The notes under the pieces were generated by a model. The model did no database searches. It was not told the DNA's origin and saw only the letters and a program-made list of their open reading frames with translations. The translations under genes were made by a program, and so were the position numbers. From positions 258,501-322,500 of the forward strand of contig CAWZYM010000348.1 in the NCBI GenBank assembly GCA_963966185.1: DNA of 64,000 nucleotides, given 5' to 3'. Origin of the DNA: Rhabditoides inermis. Lineage: Eukaryota; Nematoda; Chromadorea; Rhabditida; Rhabditidae. Numbering within the stretch: position 1 is the first letter of the stretch; each line of letters starts with the position of its first letter. Shown here piece after piece: positions 24,301-37,297 of this stretch.

Positions 24301-26070
24301 GCGTCGTCGGTTGCTAGGTGTGTGAATACGTAGGTTGCTCCCCTCAGACATTGACAACGAGGAGAGGATGTGCTGCATATGAATGTGTGGAGCGGAGAGG
24401 GGAGAGGAAAAGAGGCACTGATGAGCTGCCTCTCTCCCTCCCTCCCTCACTGCGTCCGCCTGCTAACGACACGACTTGGGCATACTAATTAAGTGTTATC
24501 GAATTGGCATCGCTGCACGCGGGCGTGCACAAGCCGAGCCGTCGCGCAAAGGCGGGAGAGGGGGCAGAGCGCAGAGATCCAATAAATTGACGAGGCCGAG
24601 GATGGATGGCCGCTCGTGTGTGCCCGACGCTCGATTCAGATGCCCATTCGAGATACACCCACATTCCACATCCACCGCACTCTGGCAGATTGTTGCCTTG
24701 CCGGGGCGGTACGTGTATGTGTGTATGGGAGTGTAAAGCTGGCGCGGGAGTCGGGAGAGAGAATGGCGTGTGGCGAGTATAAACATTGTCGATTGCTACC
24801 AGATGCCATGTTGGCTTGGCTGGCCGCGCACTGCCGAGACCCCCGGCCACTCTAGTCAGAGCAGAAAGAAGAAGGAGGAGGAGAGGAGAGGGGAAGAGGA
24901 GGATTATATTGCAACATTCGATGCGGGCAGGGGATGGAAGGAGGGGGAAGGCATATATGGAGAATGGAGAGAAATGAGACAGTCACATGGAAGACCTTGA
25001 AATGAGAGGAGGTCGAGTGGCCGAGAAAGGGAGAAAAGGGGGAGGCAGAGCAATTGCAAAAAAAATGCAGTTGCAGACGAAGGGAATTATGGTTTTTAAG
25101 GGCACACGAAGATGAAAAATGAAAATATATTGCATACACACTAATATTATCCATGACATGAGAGGAATACCAACACAATATGAAGAACGAGTGTTCAACA
25201 TCAATCAGTTACCTTCCCACCTTCCGAGTGAAGTAGAGGTCAGACTCAACTGTAGCTAGCAAAAGACCATAAAGCGGCTTTTAGGTACATACTCTAGTCT
25301 GACCCTTGAGGCAAATCGAATACTCAATGGTTGTGTTTCAGCGTCGGCCGGTGGTCGGTCTGAAGGAGGAGCCGGTGCGAGTCATCAAGAAGGCGGACCG
25401 CGATCCGGAGGCGGCCGCCCGCCGCGCCGCCAAGTTTGGCATCGCGCCCGTCAAGGCCAAGGAGGTAGGTGGTTTTGTGGCTGCGTGTTCTCCCCAAGGT
25501 CCCATGTTGTTTCCGGCGGCGCGTTTATGGCGCATGTCTGTTTACGGTCGAATCAATCATAATTTGAGAGCGCACGCGGGGTGGGATAGAGGAAAAGGGA
25601 GAGGAGAGGGAGGGGGAATTGATAATTGCAGGAACCTGGCAGAGAGTCACCTGTGTGTGGCCACCTGCGGAGAGAGAGAGAGAGAGAGAGAGGAGAGGGG
25701 GGGGGAGACGGGGCGGTCAACGCGCACGCGCTTTGTTAGGCTGGCTGGGATTAGCGATTTGATTTGTGCCGGGCCAGAGTGGTGGGAATCGGTGTTGGTT
25801 CGTTAGAGCGGATAGCTCTTGAGATGCGCGTGAAGAGGAGGCAGGAAGGATCCGAGGGATTCCACCGATTACGGTGTGTGTTGCGTGGTTTTCCCTTCCT
25901 CTTTCTCTTCCTTCCTCACCCGCTTCACCGCCCAGCGCCTCTCACTGCGATTGAGTTAATAATGAACTAGTGTGGGAGAGGAGGAGGAGAAGGAGGAGGA
26001 GGGTTGGGGATGGGGGAGAGGCGCTGGCTAGTTGGATGTGGGTAGGGAATGAGGTGAGGTGAAAGGAGGA

Positions 26071-26116
<46 letters not shown>

Positions 26117-28201
26117 GGGGAGACAATAACCTCACCGGGGGCCACGACACATATTCGCGTGGGAGCGAGTCTCTCTCATATTTTCGACCGGACCCCATTC
26201 GAGGGGTGAAGAGAGGGAAGGGGAGAGGAAGAAAGAAAGAGGAAGACATAATTGTCGTGGGTTCGAGTGGTGGGTGGTGGAAGGGTGGGAGTGCGGAGTG
26301 GGAGAGGGGAGTTACCCCAGCCAGCCTAGAAAGGGTATGCCGAATACTGGGATTGATTGTGATGTTATCACATTTGGAATCGTTGATAAGGTGATTGAAA
26401 TTAAGAGAAGAATACGCATGTATGTACCGGTTGAAACTTAGGGTGGCGTGTTTGTTATGTAAGTGTATTAGATATTCCAAAAGCGGTCCGCATCGTGCTA
26501 ATAGTGTATGTCGGAATCGGGTTAATAAACAACAACAAACACTAAATATAAAGACTCGAAATTCAAATGCGTATCAGCAAATGAATACGCGTGTCTTATT
26601 CTTTACATGTCTGTAGTGTAAGTGTAGACGTTGATTTTCAGGTGACGGAAGCGGAGATCGACGATGTGTACAAGCAGCTCAAGGTGTCGAGGGATCACCA
26701 CCTGAGAACGGTGGTGCTCAAAGGGTGCGACGGCATGAACAAGTTCCAAGTCGGCAAGTGAGTCGGCCTATGTCCTATCTGTGTTCCTCTTATGTGTTCC
26801 TATCACAAATCAAGTCATTTATTCATTTTTTATGTAATAGTGTGTAGCTGTTAGCTCGATGATAGCGCCGGGATCACTATTCCTATCACTCTTGGCCCAT
26901 ACCCAGAAGTGCTGTCTCATCGGTGCCTTTGTGTCTCGCCAGATCAATGGTATCGAGTGTTAGTGTGAATGACACTTGTAGTAGTGGTAGTTGGGTGTCC
27001 ACTCGAGAATAGGAAGAGTAGGGGGGGGGGAGGAGGGGGGATGTACCGTATGTGTACACTACACACACACTGTGAGAGTACTGTCCAGCCGCGTGAATAC
27101 TGCGAGCCGACCGCGGTCCGGACAATGGATAGTGTTTGGGGTGTGAGAGGGGGGGAGAGAGTGGCTGCGAGACGAGAGGGGGGTGGAAGGGGAAGATGTG
27201 AGAGACGCACACGAACAATGCGAGTCGACCAGGTGGGGTCAGCACGGGTCACCTACGTGTGGGAACGGTGATGACGTCACAGGGGGGATTACGGTAGCTG
27301 ATGATGGAGGTGTTTAGGATCTTTGCCGAGTACCGGCCGTACCGCGTGAACGTCAAGGATTCGAGCGCGCTGGTGCACTTTACGACGCGGCACGAGGCGG
27401 CCACGGTGGGGGATATTGAATGATCGATTATTGATTGATCGATTGATTGTCAGATGATGGTGTGCATGACGAAGCGGCTGCGTCGGATTCGCACGGCAAA
27501 GAGCGCCGAGGATGGCGAGGTTTGGGTTTGCAGTACGGTAGCATACGGTAGGAAGGGTGACGGTTACGGTAGGAAGAGTTACGGTTACGGTATTTTGAAT
27601 TCAGGTGATGGATTCGTCGGACGAGGAGGAGGGGCAGATCAAGAATGAGGGTGGAGATGATGTGGCGGTGGTGGAGAGTACTGGTGAGGAGAGAGAGGGA
27701 GAGAGAGGGGGGAGAGAGAGCGCGCATATCAGGAATGGATGGTGGAGAGTGGGCTTGGAGAAAGCGTGAGTGAAGCGACACTTGCCAGATTACCGAGATT
27801 ACAGTGGTGAGATGCGATATGTGGCATGGGATGACACATGTTTTCAAAGGATGTGTGGCAGTGTTTGATTGTGTACACTGTATCGGTTACTACCTCTGTC
27901 CGTCCGGGGTCCGACTGTGTTTGATATGGTGTGTGTTTCGAAACACACTCCCACTCACTCATTCTGTCCGAGTGAGTCTCCCTTCTCTCTCTCACCCACT
28001 CTCTCCCCCCACACTGAATCGATATTACCTTGAAAATTGACTAGTTTGTCAAGGATGCGCGCGTGGTGTTGTGGTCGGCTGACTACGGTAATTGGTGCGG
28101 CGCCGGTCGAGAGAATGTATGGGTACGGTAATTGGCTAGAACGGGGGGTGAGAGTGAGTGGTGAGTTTGTTCAAACGCAAGCGGCTGTCGCGCGCGCTGG
28201 T

Positions 28202-28232
<31 letters not shown>

Positions 28233-29489
28233 AAGGGGGGTTCTAGGTTACGCCGGTGTACCGTAGCTGACTGTGTTTATTTACCCAGGAGACATGACGC
28301 ACAATGGACGAGGTGCGTATATATGTGGTCAGCTGGTCTCTCTCTCTCTCTCTCTCTGCCTGACGCGGGGGATGGGGTATGTAAATGAGATGGGAGAGAG
28401 GTGACGTGAGAAGGGGGTTCATTGTGCATTCGAAAGGAGGAGAAGGGGGAAGGGAAGAGAGTGCGGTGTCATATAGTTAATGACGATGCGATGGGTAGGG
28501 ATGGGAAGGGGGATGAAAAGAGCAGCGAACAGTGACATGAAAGGTGCTCATGTGGGGTGGTTGGTCAGAGGGGAGAGGGGGGAGAGTGTTTCCATACCCT
28601 GTTCTCAGCTCTGGGGTTCCAGTGAGTGGGGAAGGAGCTCGCTTGTTCGAGGAACAGGACTGTATCACTATTCTCTATCCGCTATATGGAGTGGAGTTTC
28701 CTTCCGGTCAAAGTTAGTTCACACTGCTGGACAAAGGGTATCGGAGAGGGTAAAGGAGAAGAGGGAGGAATGTCCAGCTTCCCTTCCGCTCGGCAAAATC
28801 CTGCTGGCGAATTCGCCTGCAAAAAACACGTCTTGATGAGGCATTAATAATGCATGGGAGTGAACCAGGGAGAGCGAATGAGTAGAGTAATTTTGCATGG
28901 GATGAAGCGAGTTATTAGTTATCGAGAGGGGATGTAGGCTGTAACTATGTTTCTTGGTATGGCTGACGACGTGGGGGGGGTTCACCAGTTGAGATGATGA
29001 CCGTAACCTTGTGAGAATGTTCATACATTATAAGCTTGATTGTACATGGGGATGGATCTGCTAATCATGTCGATTGTCGAATCTCGAAACATGATTTACG
29101 TGTTGATTGGATTTGACCGTGATTGATGGGAGATCGGCGAGGTTGGTGTTGCATGGGTGGAATGGCAGGATGGTGAGAGATGAGATGCGAGATGGCGAGA
29201 TCATATAGCTGAGAGATCTCGAGCGCGCGATAGCCGCGCGAATTAGTGATGGTCATCGAGGAATCGAGGGACGGGCTGGATGCATGACGAGTGAGAGAAG
29301 AGAGGGGATCGCAATCAGTTTGAGCTTTGGCGAGAGGCATGCTCTCGTGCTCTTCAACCTATTTCCTAATTTGCCTTTCAACTACCGTAACGACTTGCGA
29401 ACTTCGGACTACAATGAAACCGTGACTTTATAGGTCCTTTTTGTTTTCTCTTCCTATTTAGACACATCTGATCATTTGAACCTCGTCTG

Positions 29490-29533
<44 letters not shown>

Positions 29534-30187
29534 GAGTTGGGAGGGAGTGAGGTGTGACACCTGCGTGCTTGTGCCAACATGGAAAGGATGCCGGGCTGGC
29601 CGGCTGGCGGCTCTCTTCTCTCGTCCCGAGGACAGAGATCCATGTTTGTGCAAGGGATCTGCTCGGAGCTCGGAAAGGTGGAAAGGACAGCGTGTGAGGT
29701 GCATGGTTAGGTTAGCATAGACAGAGCCGTGAAGATGCGGGGATGCTGTGATAGGGATGAGAGGTATTCAGGTATTCAGCAAGTTAGCATAGAGAAAGAT
29801 GTGAAGATGTGCGCACTGTAAAAGAGGGGATTCAATCAGACCATTGAGATCGAAAGAATAAGTTTTTTTTCTTTTTTGAAAGTGCTGAAATGAGTAATCT
29901 CTCCCGTGTCTTATTCTTGTTAGTGCTTTGCAAGTAGGTAGGAGTGATACGTATACGATTTTACGTGACTAATCTATGATTTGATCATTTGATGTGAACA
30001 GGTAATAGGATTATCACATTATCGATGTGTGAGGAATGTATGTTAATGATTAGCTTCATTATCCCGGCTCTCCCGGGACTCGCCACCCGGATAATTGTGT
30101 TTGTAATTGGGATTCGGGATTGGTTGGGTTGATCCGATTTAAGGTCACATCGTTGTTTATTGTTTATTAGCGAGGGATAATGAAGCG

Positions 30188-30230
<43 letters not shown>

Positions 30231-33200
30231 GGGGATTGAGAGATGGGTGAGGACAATATCAGCTGTCGCCCTGGAGGGATGCGCGCACCATATTGGGATG
30301 GCGGGATGTAATTGGAGATATGGTCAGCCAGCTTCCCGGGGGGCGGCTAGGGTCAATCCGCCGTTAATGAGTTGAGAGATGCGATCGCGCGGGGATGTAA
30401 GCGTTTATTGTTGGTAGTCATGACAGCCCATTTATAATTAGAGGGAAAGATTCGCGGCTCGTTTAGCAAACGGAAATTGTTTGCTATTCAAGCGATGAGG
30501 CGTGAGGATATGTGGAAATGGATGATGTGGAAAGTCGTCGGTGTGTAGTTTTGTAATTTCGAACACGTGCATAATGCATACGGGTCGGGTTTCCGTAGAC
30601 GGGGGACGCGAGACGGCGAGACGGATTCTATGACCAGAGTGTGTGGTGGGGTTTCCTGTTGACATTGAGCAGTGCAAGGGAGGGAGAGAGGAAGAAGCAA
30701 GGGGGCAAAGAGCAGGCGGGTATCGATGACACCAGCAACATTGTTGTGGTGGCTTGCGTATTTGCGCGTCTGAAGCCCGCACCATTGTGGGGTGCAGGTG
30801 AGGTGGAGTGATCTTTGAGCGTTTAGGAAGTATAGTAGTATAGTTTAAGAGGGTTGTATGGTTGCGGAGCGTGACCTTGTGCGATTGAATTATCAAAGGA
30901 GCACACGGTGTGTTCTGGTGGTTCGAGAAGGTGTATTGACAGTTGCGCGTACTTGTATAGTGCAAAGTGCGAGGAGGGGTGAGGGTCGACTGACAGATCA
31001 AAGACGATGCCGCCCGCTCGCGCGCATTGTTCTGGCATGTTTGGTGAGGGGGGGAAAGGGACAAGGTATTGTCAGAGGAGAGAGAGATGGGCAAATATGG
31101 ATAGGAGAGGATGTTGTGATCGGGGATCATATACGATCATCAAATATCGAATAAAGTCAGATGTTTTTTCGGAGTCGCAAAATTCATGGCATATTCATAA
31201 CGGAATAACTTCATAATGAGAAACTTTTACTTTTTTATGTGTAGAGTGGAACGGTTCAGACAATCGTAACCAAATCTGAAAACCAGAAATATAATCAGTG
31301 TGTTATGCAAAAGTGCGCTTCAAGTTTTTCATATCTTTTTATGTTATATTGTAATGTATGCCCAGAGCTATACAGAAACCATACATAAAACCATGTTGAT
31401 CCACTAATCAAAACGTAAAGGAGCATACCACTCTTTGTGAATAAACTACAACTAGCACGTAAAAATATATGAAACAACAATCTCTTTTCATAAATAATGT
31501 ATGTTGAAAATGAACAGAATATGTAATATAGGTGTTCGTAAGTTTCGTAGTGTATGGGATTGGTCTGCGCGCACACTCGCTCCACTCGCTTAGGATTACG
31601 ATAGGAGAATGATTTGATCTATTCCACTCGCTTAGGGTTACGGTATCAGAATAATTTGACTTACTCCACTCGCTTAGGATTACGATAGGAGAATTTTTTT
31701 TATCTACAATCTACTCCACTCGCTTAGTATTACGATAGCAGAATAATTTGACTGATTCCACTCGCTTAGGATTACGATAGGAGAATGATTTGATCTACTC
31801 CACTCGCTTACGGTTACGATAGCAGAATAATTTGACTCACTCCACTCGCTTAGGATTACGATAGGAGAATGACTTGATCTACTCCACTCGCTTAGGGTTA
31901 CGATAGCAGAATAATTTGACTTACTCCACTCGCTTAGGATTACGATAGAAGAATAATTTGATCTACAAGCCTCGCTTAGAATTACGATAGCAGAATAATT
32001 TGACTCACTCCACTCGCTCAGGATTACTATAGGAGAATGATGTAATCGCGGAGTGTGCGCGCAGACCGGGGACAATCCCATACACTACGAAAGGTTGTCG
32101 ATCGCACGTTTCGTTTTAGACGATTAGTTTCACGTTTGTTATTTTATATTCTCGATATATATTAAATATTTCTATTGTTATCAGTTTCTCTGAACCGTGT
32201 AGAATTGTAGAAGTGAAAATATACTTTTCTCAACTCGTTTTTGATAAAAATACGCGTTTGAGGTCCAGTGGATCATTGTTCACTAATAATATTTTGTGAA
32301 GTTCTTTTCTATAAATTGAGAAATACATGGTCGTATCCACCGAAATTTGGCATGTTCATACTACATATTCGAAAATAATCCATGACATGAAATTTAGAGT
32401 GGTACTTTCCTTTAATGAAAACTCTGTAACTAGATTGAATAGCAATCTGAAGACCATGTTGTCTGAAGACCACCTTGTCTTGCAGGCGAGAAGGCGAAAC
32501 GCGTGGCGGCCGACGTGGTCGAGGTGGACGTGGACAAGATCGAGATACCACAGGGTGAGGGGGGGGCTCTTTGTCTGTCTGTCTGTCTCTCTCTCCCCTT
32601 AGAAAATCTGCCAGTAGAATCATCGATTTTTTCAGATTCAACACAATGATGAATTTAACAACACAACTCAATCAATCAATCATTTATCCAGAATCGCTAT
32701 ATCCTGACTATACAACAAGTGCATACGGTACACCACAAGGGCTAAGCGCTGGGAGAGGGTCGAAGGTCGAAAGTAGATATTAGATCGATATTCAGTCGAT
32801 AATCATTAGATTTCCTTTCCATAATCCATTAGAATTAGATACCATTATAGACGATAGTGGGGCTCCGGATCTTCCTTTCTTTCCATTATAATCCACAATA
32901 GTAACTCCGCGGGCTAGGAAGACAGCGTTCTCATGAGCTATTCCCCGCATTGCTCAAGGGTACTGGGGGAAGATCATTTCGACCCGACCGCGCGATGCGA
33001 GAGAGGAAGAAATAATAATATAAATAAATAAATATAAATAATAAATAACAACACAACTGTAAAAATGAATGGAATCACATGTTCATACCCGGGGTCCCGG
33101 AGTACTGTATTTCTTTCACACGACGCCGCCACCGTTTCGACGGCGTGCCAAAGTGGAATCATCACATCACTGAGACTGTATTTTTTAAGAGTATTACTGT

Positions 33201-33374
33201 CGGGATCAGCCGTGTGAAAAAACAATGCATTCAGGTCGTTGGCGCTGTGGGGTGAAGCTGACAATACAATAGAAATGAATGGAATCACACGCGTATACCC
33301 GTAGTGCCCGCCTTTGCAGGCCGCTATCATATCATATACGCTCATAATCATAATCATATACGATTCCGGATAAA

Positions 33375-33437
<63 letters not shown>

Positions 33438-35211
33438 ACTGTACTGTACCGCCTCTTTGCAGGCCGCTGGCGCTGCGTGGTCGAGCACGTGCCCGACGCG
33501 CGCCTCGTCATCGTCCGCTACGCCACCCACGACGAGCTGGCCGTGCGTTGTTTGTTTGTTTGTTTGTTTACTTCCGTATGCCTGTCAGGATTCCGTTGTG
33601 TATCTAGGCTATTAGGTTCCATTCTCGGTTATCTACTGTGAGAAACCCTTACTGTTTGTTGTTGTTTACCCGTTTTGTTGCAGGATGCTCGCGCGTCGTT
33701 CCCGGAGGAGGGCGAGGATGAGATTGGCGGAGAGCGGAAGAGGAGGGGGTCGGTGGGAGAGGATGGTGAGTGGAGAGAGAGAGAGGGGGGAAAGAGAGAG
33801 AGAGGGAGAGAGACAGAAGAGTGAGAGAGAGAGAGAGAGACAGAAGAGAGAGATAGTTGTGTTGAGGCTTCACGTACAAGTGGGACTCTGGCTCGGAGAA
33901 GGTGCGACCGGGGCTGAACATCTTTGACGAGAAGGGCAACGAGCTGGAGTGGGACTACGAGCATGACACGAGGTGGGGAAGGGAAGGAGGGCGGGAGGGG
34001 GACAGAGAGAGAGAGAGAGAGAAGGGGAGAAAGAGAGATAGTGTCAGTGAGAGAAAAAGTGGGGCTGGAGACAGGCTAGAGGCTGGCAACGTGTTGGGCA
34101 GAGAGAATTTTGAAACACTTTTATGGGTTTTGGATGTGTTGTAATGGTGTGAGATAACGAATACAGGTCTCAGAAGTCGGTGACAATTAGAATTGGGCTG
34201 GCATGTGACTGTTCATGGTTAATTGTCGATCAATGCTTTTATTTTTCTGGAAATGACGTGGAAGAAGTATTGGAATTGATAATTGAAGTGGACTTGGAGA
34301 GTTGTGCACTGAACACGAAACGCAGTTTGTGTGTATTGGTGTTTATAGACCACATGGGTATAAACACCAACTACTACCCGATATAAACTGGTGTTTATAT
34401 CGGGTAGTAGTTGGCAAATGACATGTCTGGTCCCGTCGGTCGTTAGTTCTCCAGCAGCAGCTTGCTCGCAGAATTCTTGAGGGGTCGAGGGTTGGGGAGC
34501 TGTCTTCGAGACAGAGACAGAGGGATATGAAGGTTTCTATTTGAGGTTCTTCGAAGACACTGACTCGTCGACTATTGACGAGCAGAGGGAGGAGGAGGCG
34601 AGGGCGCTGCAGAAGCTGGAGAAGGAGGGCAAGCAGATCAAGGTGGGGAGAGAGGGAGAGAGTGCAGGGAGAGAGAGAGAGAGAGATGGTTGATGTGCAG
34701 GTGCGCGGTCGTGGCGCCAAGAAGGGTCTGATGCTGTTGTCGGGCGGCGGCAGCACACTGGCCAGCGATTCCGCTAAAAAGTGAGTGACTAGTTTGTCCG
34801 TCATTAGATTTTCCTTTTTCCGTGTTTTTTCCGCGGAAAATGAAAAAAAAGTGGAATGTAGTGATAGTGAATGGCGCAGCATTGATAATCAGATTGGGAG
34901 ATAAGCAATGCAATCCCAGCGCTAGTCGATCACCACTAATAATACATGTACGCGAAAGTGCGGTTCCCCGTTCTGGGTAAAAGGTCAGACCTGATTTTGT
35001 AGCAAATGACTTCTGGGGTGCTTTCTGTGAAGCTTTTTTGCCAGCAAAAGTTGAGTTCGACCTCGACTTGGAACATGAATATTTGATTTGATTTCGAATG
35101 CGTGTGTGTTGCAGTATCAAGCGGAAGCTCGTGTCGTCCGGACGGCTGGGCGGAGCAGACGAGGATGAGGAGGAAGATGATGATGTGAGTCTCTTTCTCC
35201 CCCTCTCTTCC

Positions 35212-35246
<35 letters not shown>

Positions 35247-35467
35247 TTCACTCTTTCTCCCTCTCCCTCCCTCTCTCTCTCCCTCTCTCTCCCCCTCTCT
35301 CTCTCTCTCCCCCTCTCTCTCATTCCCTCCCTCTCTAGGACGACGACCTTCTGGAGGCTCGCGACCCGTCGCCGACCCCTCAGCCGTGGGACCGCCCGCG
35401 TGGCAGAGGAAGAGAGGCGGCAGGGGGACGGCTGGGTGGACGGCTCGTGTTCCCGGATAGGGAGTGA
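21340..35467 (+). CDS. NCBP3: Nuclear cap-binding protein subunit 3-like (NCBP3)
   Basis: NCBP3 partners NCBP1 in an alternative nuclear cap-binding complex that aids mRNA export. Exons in phase: 21340-21414, 21517-21588, 21974-22006, 25342-25464, 26642-26757, 27318-27405, 27454-27519, 27605-27683, 32486-32554, 33463-33542, 33684-33765, 33867-33972, 34546-34642, 34701-34780, 35115-35184 and 35339-35467. Family signatures are EAAARRAAKFGI, then an RRM-like fold (LRTVVLKGCDGMN, FRIFAEYRPYRVN, SSALVHFTTRHEAATMM), an acidic stretch (MDSSDEEEGQIKN), and ARLVIVRYATHDELA, which matches the RFATKDD region of vertebrate NCBP3. The C-terminus is charged and ends in an Arg/Gly-rich tail. It is shorter than the roughly 620-residue human protein. 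Introns 3 (3.3 kb) and 8 (4.8 kb) are unusually large for this locus and contain duplications and repeats. Confidence 0.85.
22007..25341 (+). other. Large intron 3 of the NCBP3 gene
   Basis: 3.3 kb, GC-rich between about 22.5 and 24.8 kb. Many long shadow frames occur on both strands without splice logic. It contains the inverted gid8 exon fragment at 24002-24083. I find no other gene. Confidence 0.6.
24002..24083 (+). pseudogene. 82-bp exact copy of part of gid8 exon 3
   Basis: Identical base for base to the reverse complement of 20288-20369, then similarity stops abruptly on both sides. It reads the gid8 peptide frame (AICEYLGVTPPPTSSDV) in plus orientation inside an NCBP3 intron. No splice sites fit it as an exon. 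It is a recent micro-duplication, not a functional gene piece as far as I can see. Confidence 0.93.
26075..26113. repeat. (GA)n microsatellite in NCBP3 intron 4
   Basis: Perfect GA repeats. Similar tracts occur at 25671-25693, 28201-28222, 29493-29531 and 30190-30227 in the same gene, and CT tracts at 28341-28358. Confidence 0.9.
27684..32485 (+). other. Large intron 8 of the NCBP3 gene
   Basis: 4.8 kb between exons of matching phase 1. It is G-rich on plus between 27.7 and 31.1 kb with several GA tracts, and then holds the TIR minisatellite element at 31548-32087 with its flanking homology. No gene on either strand could be supported. Confidence 0.6.
31430..32230 (-). mobile_element. Minisatellite TIR element, copy 1 (inverted orientation)
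   Basis: The core is 31548-32087. It starts TAGTGTATGGGATT and ends AATCCCATACACTA, each followed inward by a GTCTGCGCGCACACTC-type segment. Inside are 42-bp units of alternating sequence, read on minus as CTCCTATCGTAATCCTAAGC and CTGCTATCGTAACCCTAAGC types. Homology to copies 3 and 4 continues outside the core: the left flank matches their right flank (ATGAAAAGAGATTG), and the right flank matches their left flank (GAAACGTGCG). The repeated unit is therefore bigger than the core. It lies in NCBP3 intron 8. Confidence 0.85.
33377..33436. repeat. (GATT)n microsatellite
   Basis: About 15 GATT units just before an NCBP3 exon acceptor at 33461. A shorter GATTGATT tract is linked to the related sequence at 62820. 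Confidence 0.95.
34339..34414. other. Two adjacent hairpins in an NCBP3 intron
   Basis: A perfect 22-bp stem (34367-34388 against 34393-34414, loop TGGT) follows a 10-bp stem (GGTGTTTATA with TATAAACACC, loop of about 11). The intron is 33973-34545. It may be a miniature foldback element; an RNA role is unproven. Confidence 0.85.
35215..35338. repeat. (CT)n-rich last intron of NCBP3
   Basis: Nearly pure CT up to the TCTAG acceptor of the final exon. A matching CT-rich tract follows the stop codon at about 35479-35530. Confidence 0.9.
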
Positions 35468-35793
35468 GGAGGGGAATCGTCTCTCTCTCTCCCTCTCTCT
35501 CTCTCTCCCTCTCTCTCTCTCTTCCCCTCTCCTCCCTTTCCCTATAGGGAGTAGGGTGGAATGAGACATCTGATAAAGTACCACCCTTGATCTACTTGAT
35601 TCACTGTTGTAATAATGTTGTTAAAGTTTCGCATTGATCTGTTGTTTCGTGATGTACATGTTGAGATAAATGATTGGTTTTGTAGAGTGTTATTCGAAGT
35701 GGATGCGCGAGTTGTTATGCCGAGAGCTCAGCCTATAACAGCTCAAATGGAATAACAAGTAATTTATACGGGTTTTCAAGAACTTCCAAACAG

Positions 35794-35927
35794 CTATGAA
35801 ACAGACTACCATTTTCAAGGGCAAAATTTGATCGTGTATCGAAGGCGTTTCAAAGCTGTTTCGCAGTCGTTTTGAAGTCACCTTTGAAGGCCGTTTCAAA
35901 GGGTATTTCGAAGAGACCGCACTTTTA
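35794..35927. repeat. 134-bp direct repeat, left copy
   Basis: It matches 37164-37297 in the same orientation with 5 differences in 134 bases, all transitions. The pair brackets the minisatellite array. Confidence 0.95.
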
Positions 35928-37163
35928 GCGCACACTCGCTCCACTCGCTTAGGACTACGATAGGAGAATGATTTGATCTATTCCACTCGCTTAGGGTTAC
36001 GGTAGCAGAATAATTTGACTTACTCCACTCGCTTAGGATTACGATAGGAGAATTTTTTATCTACAATCTACTCCACTCGCTTAGGATTACGATAGGAGAA
36101 TGATTTGATCTATTCCACTCGCTTAGGGTTACGGTAGCAGAATAATTTGACTTACTTCACTCGCTTAGGATTACGATAGGATAATTTTTTTTATCTACAA
36201 TCTACTCCACTCGCTTAGGATTACGATAGGAGAATGATTTGATCTATTCCACTCGCTTAGGGTTACGGTAGCAGAATAATTTGACTTACTCCACTCGCTC
36301 AGGATTACGATAGCAGAATGATTTGATCTATTCCATTCGCTTAGAGTTACGCTAGCAGAATAAAATTTGACTTACTCCACTCGCTTAGGATTACGATAGG
36401 AGATTTTTTTTTATCTACAATCTACTCCACTCGCTTAGGATTACGATAGCAGAATGATTTGATCTATTCCACTCGCTTAGGGTTACGGTAGCAGAATAAT
36501 TTGACTTACTTCACTCGCTTAGGATTACGATAGGAGAATTTTTTTATCTACAATCTACTCCACTCGCTTAGGATTACGATAGGAGAATGATTTGATCTAT
36601 TCCACTCGCTTAGGGTTACGGTAGCAGAATAATTTGACTTACTCCACTCGCTTAGGATTACGATAGGATAATGATTTGATCTATTTCACTCGCTTAGGGT
36701 TACGGTAGCAGAATAATTTGACTTACTCCACTCGCTTAGGATTACGATAGGAGAATTTTTTTATTTACAATCTACTCCACCCGCTTAGGATTACGATAGG
36801 AGAATGATTTGATCTCTTCCACTCGCTTAGGGTTACGGTAGCAGAATAATTTGACTTACTCCACTCGCTTAGGATTACGATAGGAGAATGATTTGATCTA
36901 TTCCACTCGCTTAGGGTTACGGTAGCAGAATAATTTGACTTACTCATCTCGCTTTGGATTACGATAGGAGAATGATTTGATCTCGTCCACTCGCTTAGGG
37001 TTACGGTAGCAGAATAATTTGACTTACTCCACTCGCTTAGGATTACGATAGGAGAATTTTTTATCTACAATCTACTCCACTCGCTTAGGATTACGATAGG
37101 AGAATGATTTGATCTACTCGACTCGCTTACGGTTACGATAGCAGAATAATTTGACTTACTTCA
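35928..37163 (-). repeat. 42/84-bp minisatellite array, copy 2 (largest)
   Basis: About 1.24 kb of 42-mers of the same two alternating types as the other three arrays, plus some shortened or T-run units (GAATTTTTTTATCTACAATC). Only a remnant of one TIR flank (GCGCACACTCGCTCC) is present on the left and none on the right, so the transposon-like ends were lost here. Read on minus, short stretches stay open because 42 is a multiple of 3. Confidence 0.93.
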
Positions 37164-37297
37164 CTATGAAACAGACCACCATTTTCGAGGGCAAAATTTG
37201 ATCGTGTATCGAAGGCGTTTTAAAGCTGTTTCGCAGTCGTTTCGAAGTCACCTTTGAAGGCCGTTTCAAAGGATATTTCGAAGAGACCGCACTTTTA
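37164..37297. repeat. 134-bp direct repeat, right copy
   Basis: See the left copy at 35794-35927. The two abut the array on either side. Confidence 0.95.

Noticed and set aside
30438..31130. 230-codon minus-strand ORF
   Set aside because: It lies in a G-rich intron of NCBP3, has no recognisable motif and no splice or start context.
34367..34414. Possible let-7-like microRNA, because one arm contains GGTAGTAG
   Set aside because: The seed would be GGGTAGT and not GAGGTAG, and the stem is perfectly paired with a 4-base loop, unlike a let-7 precursor.
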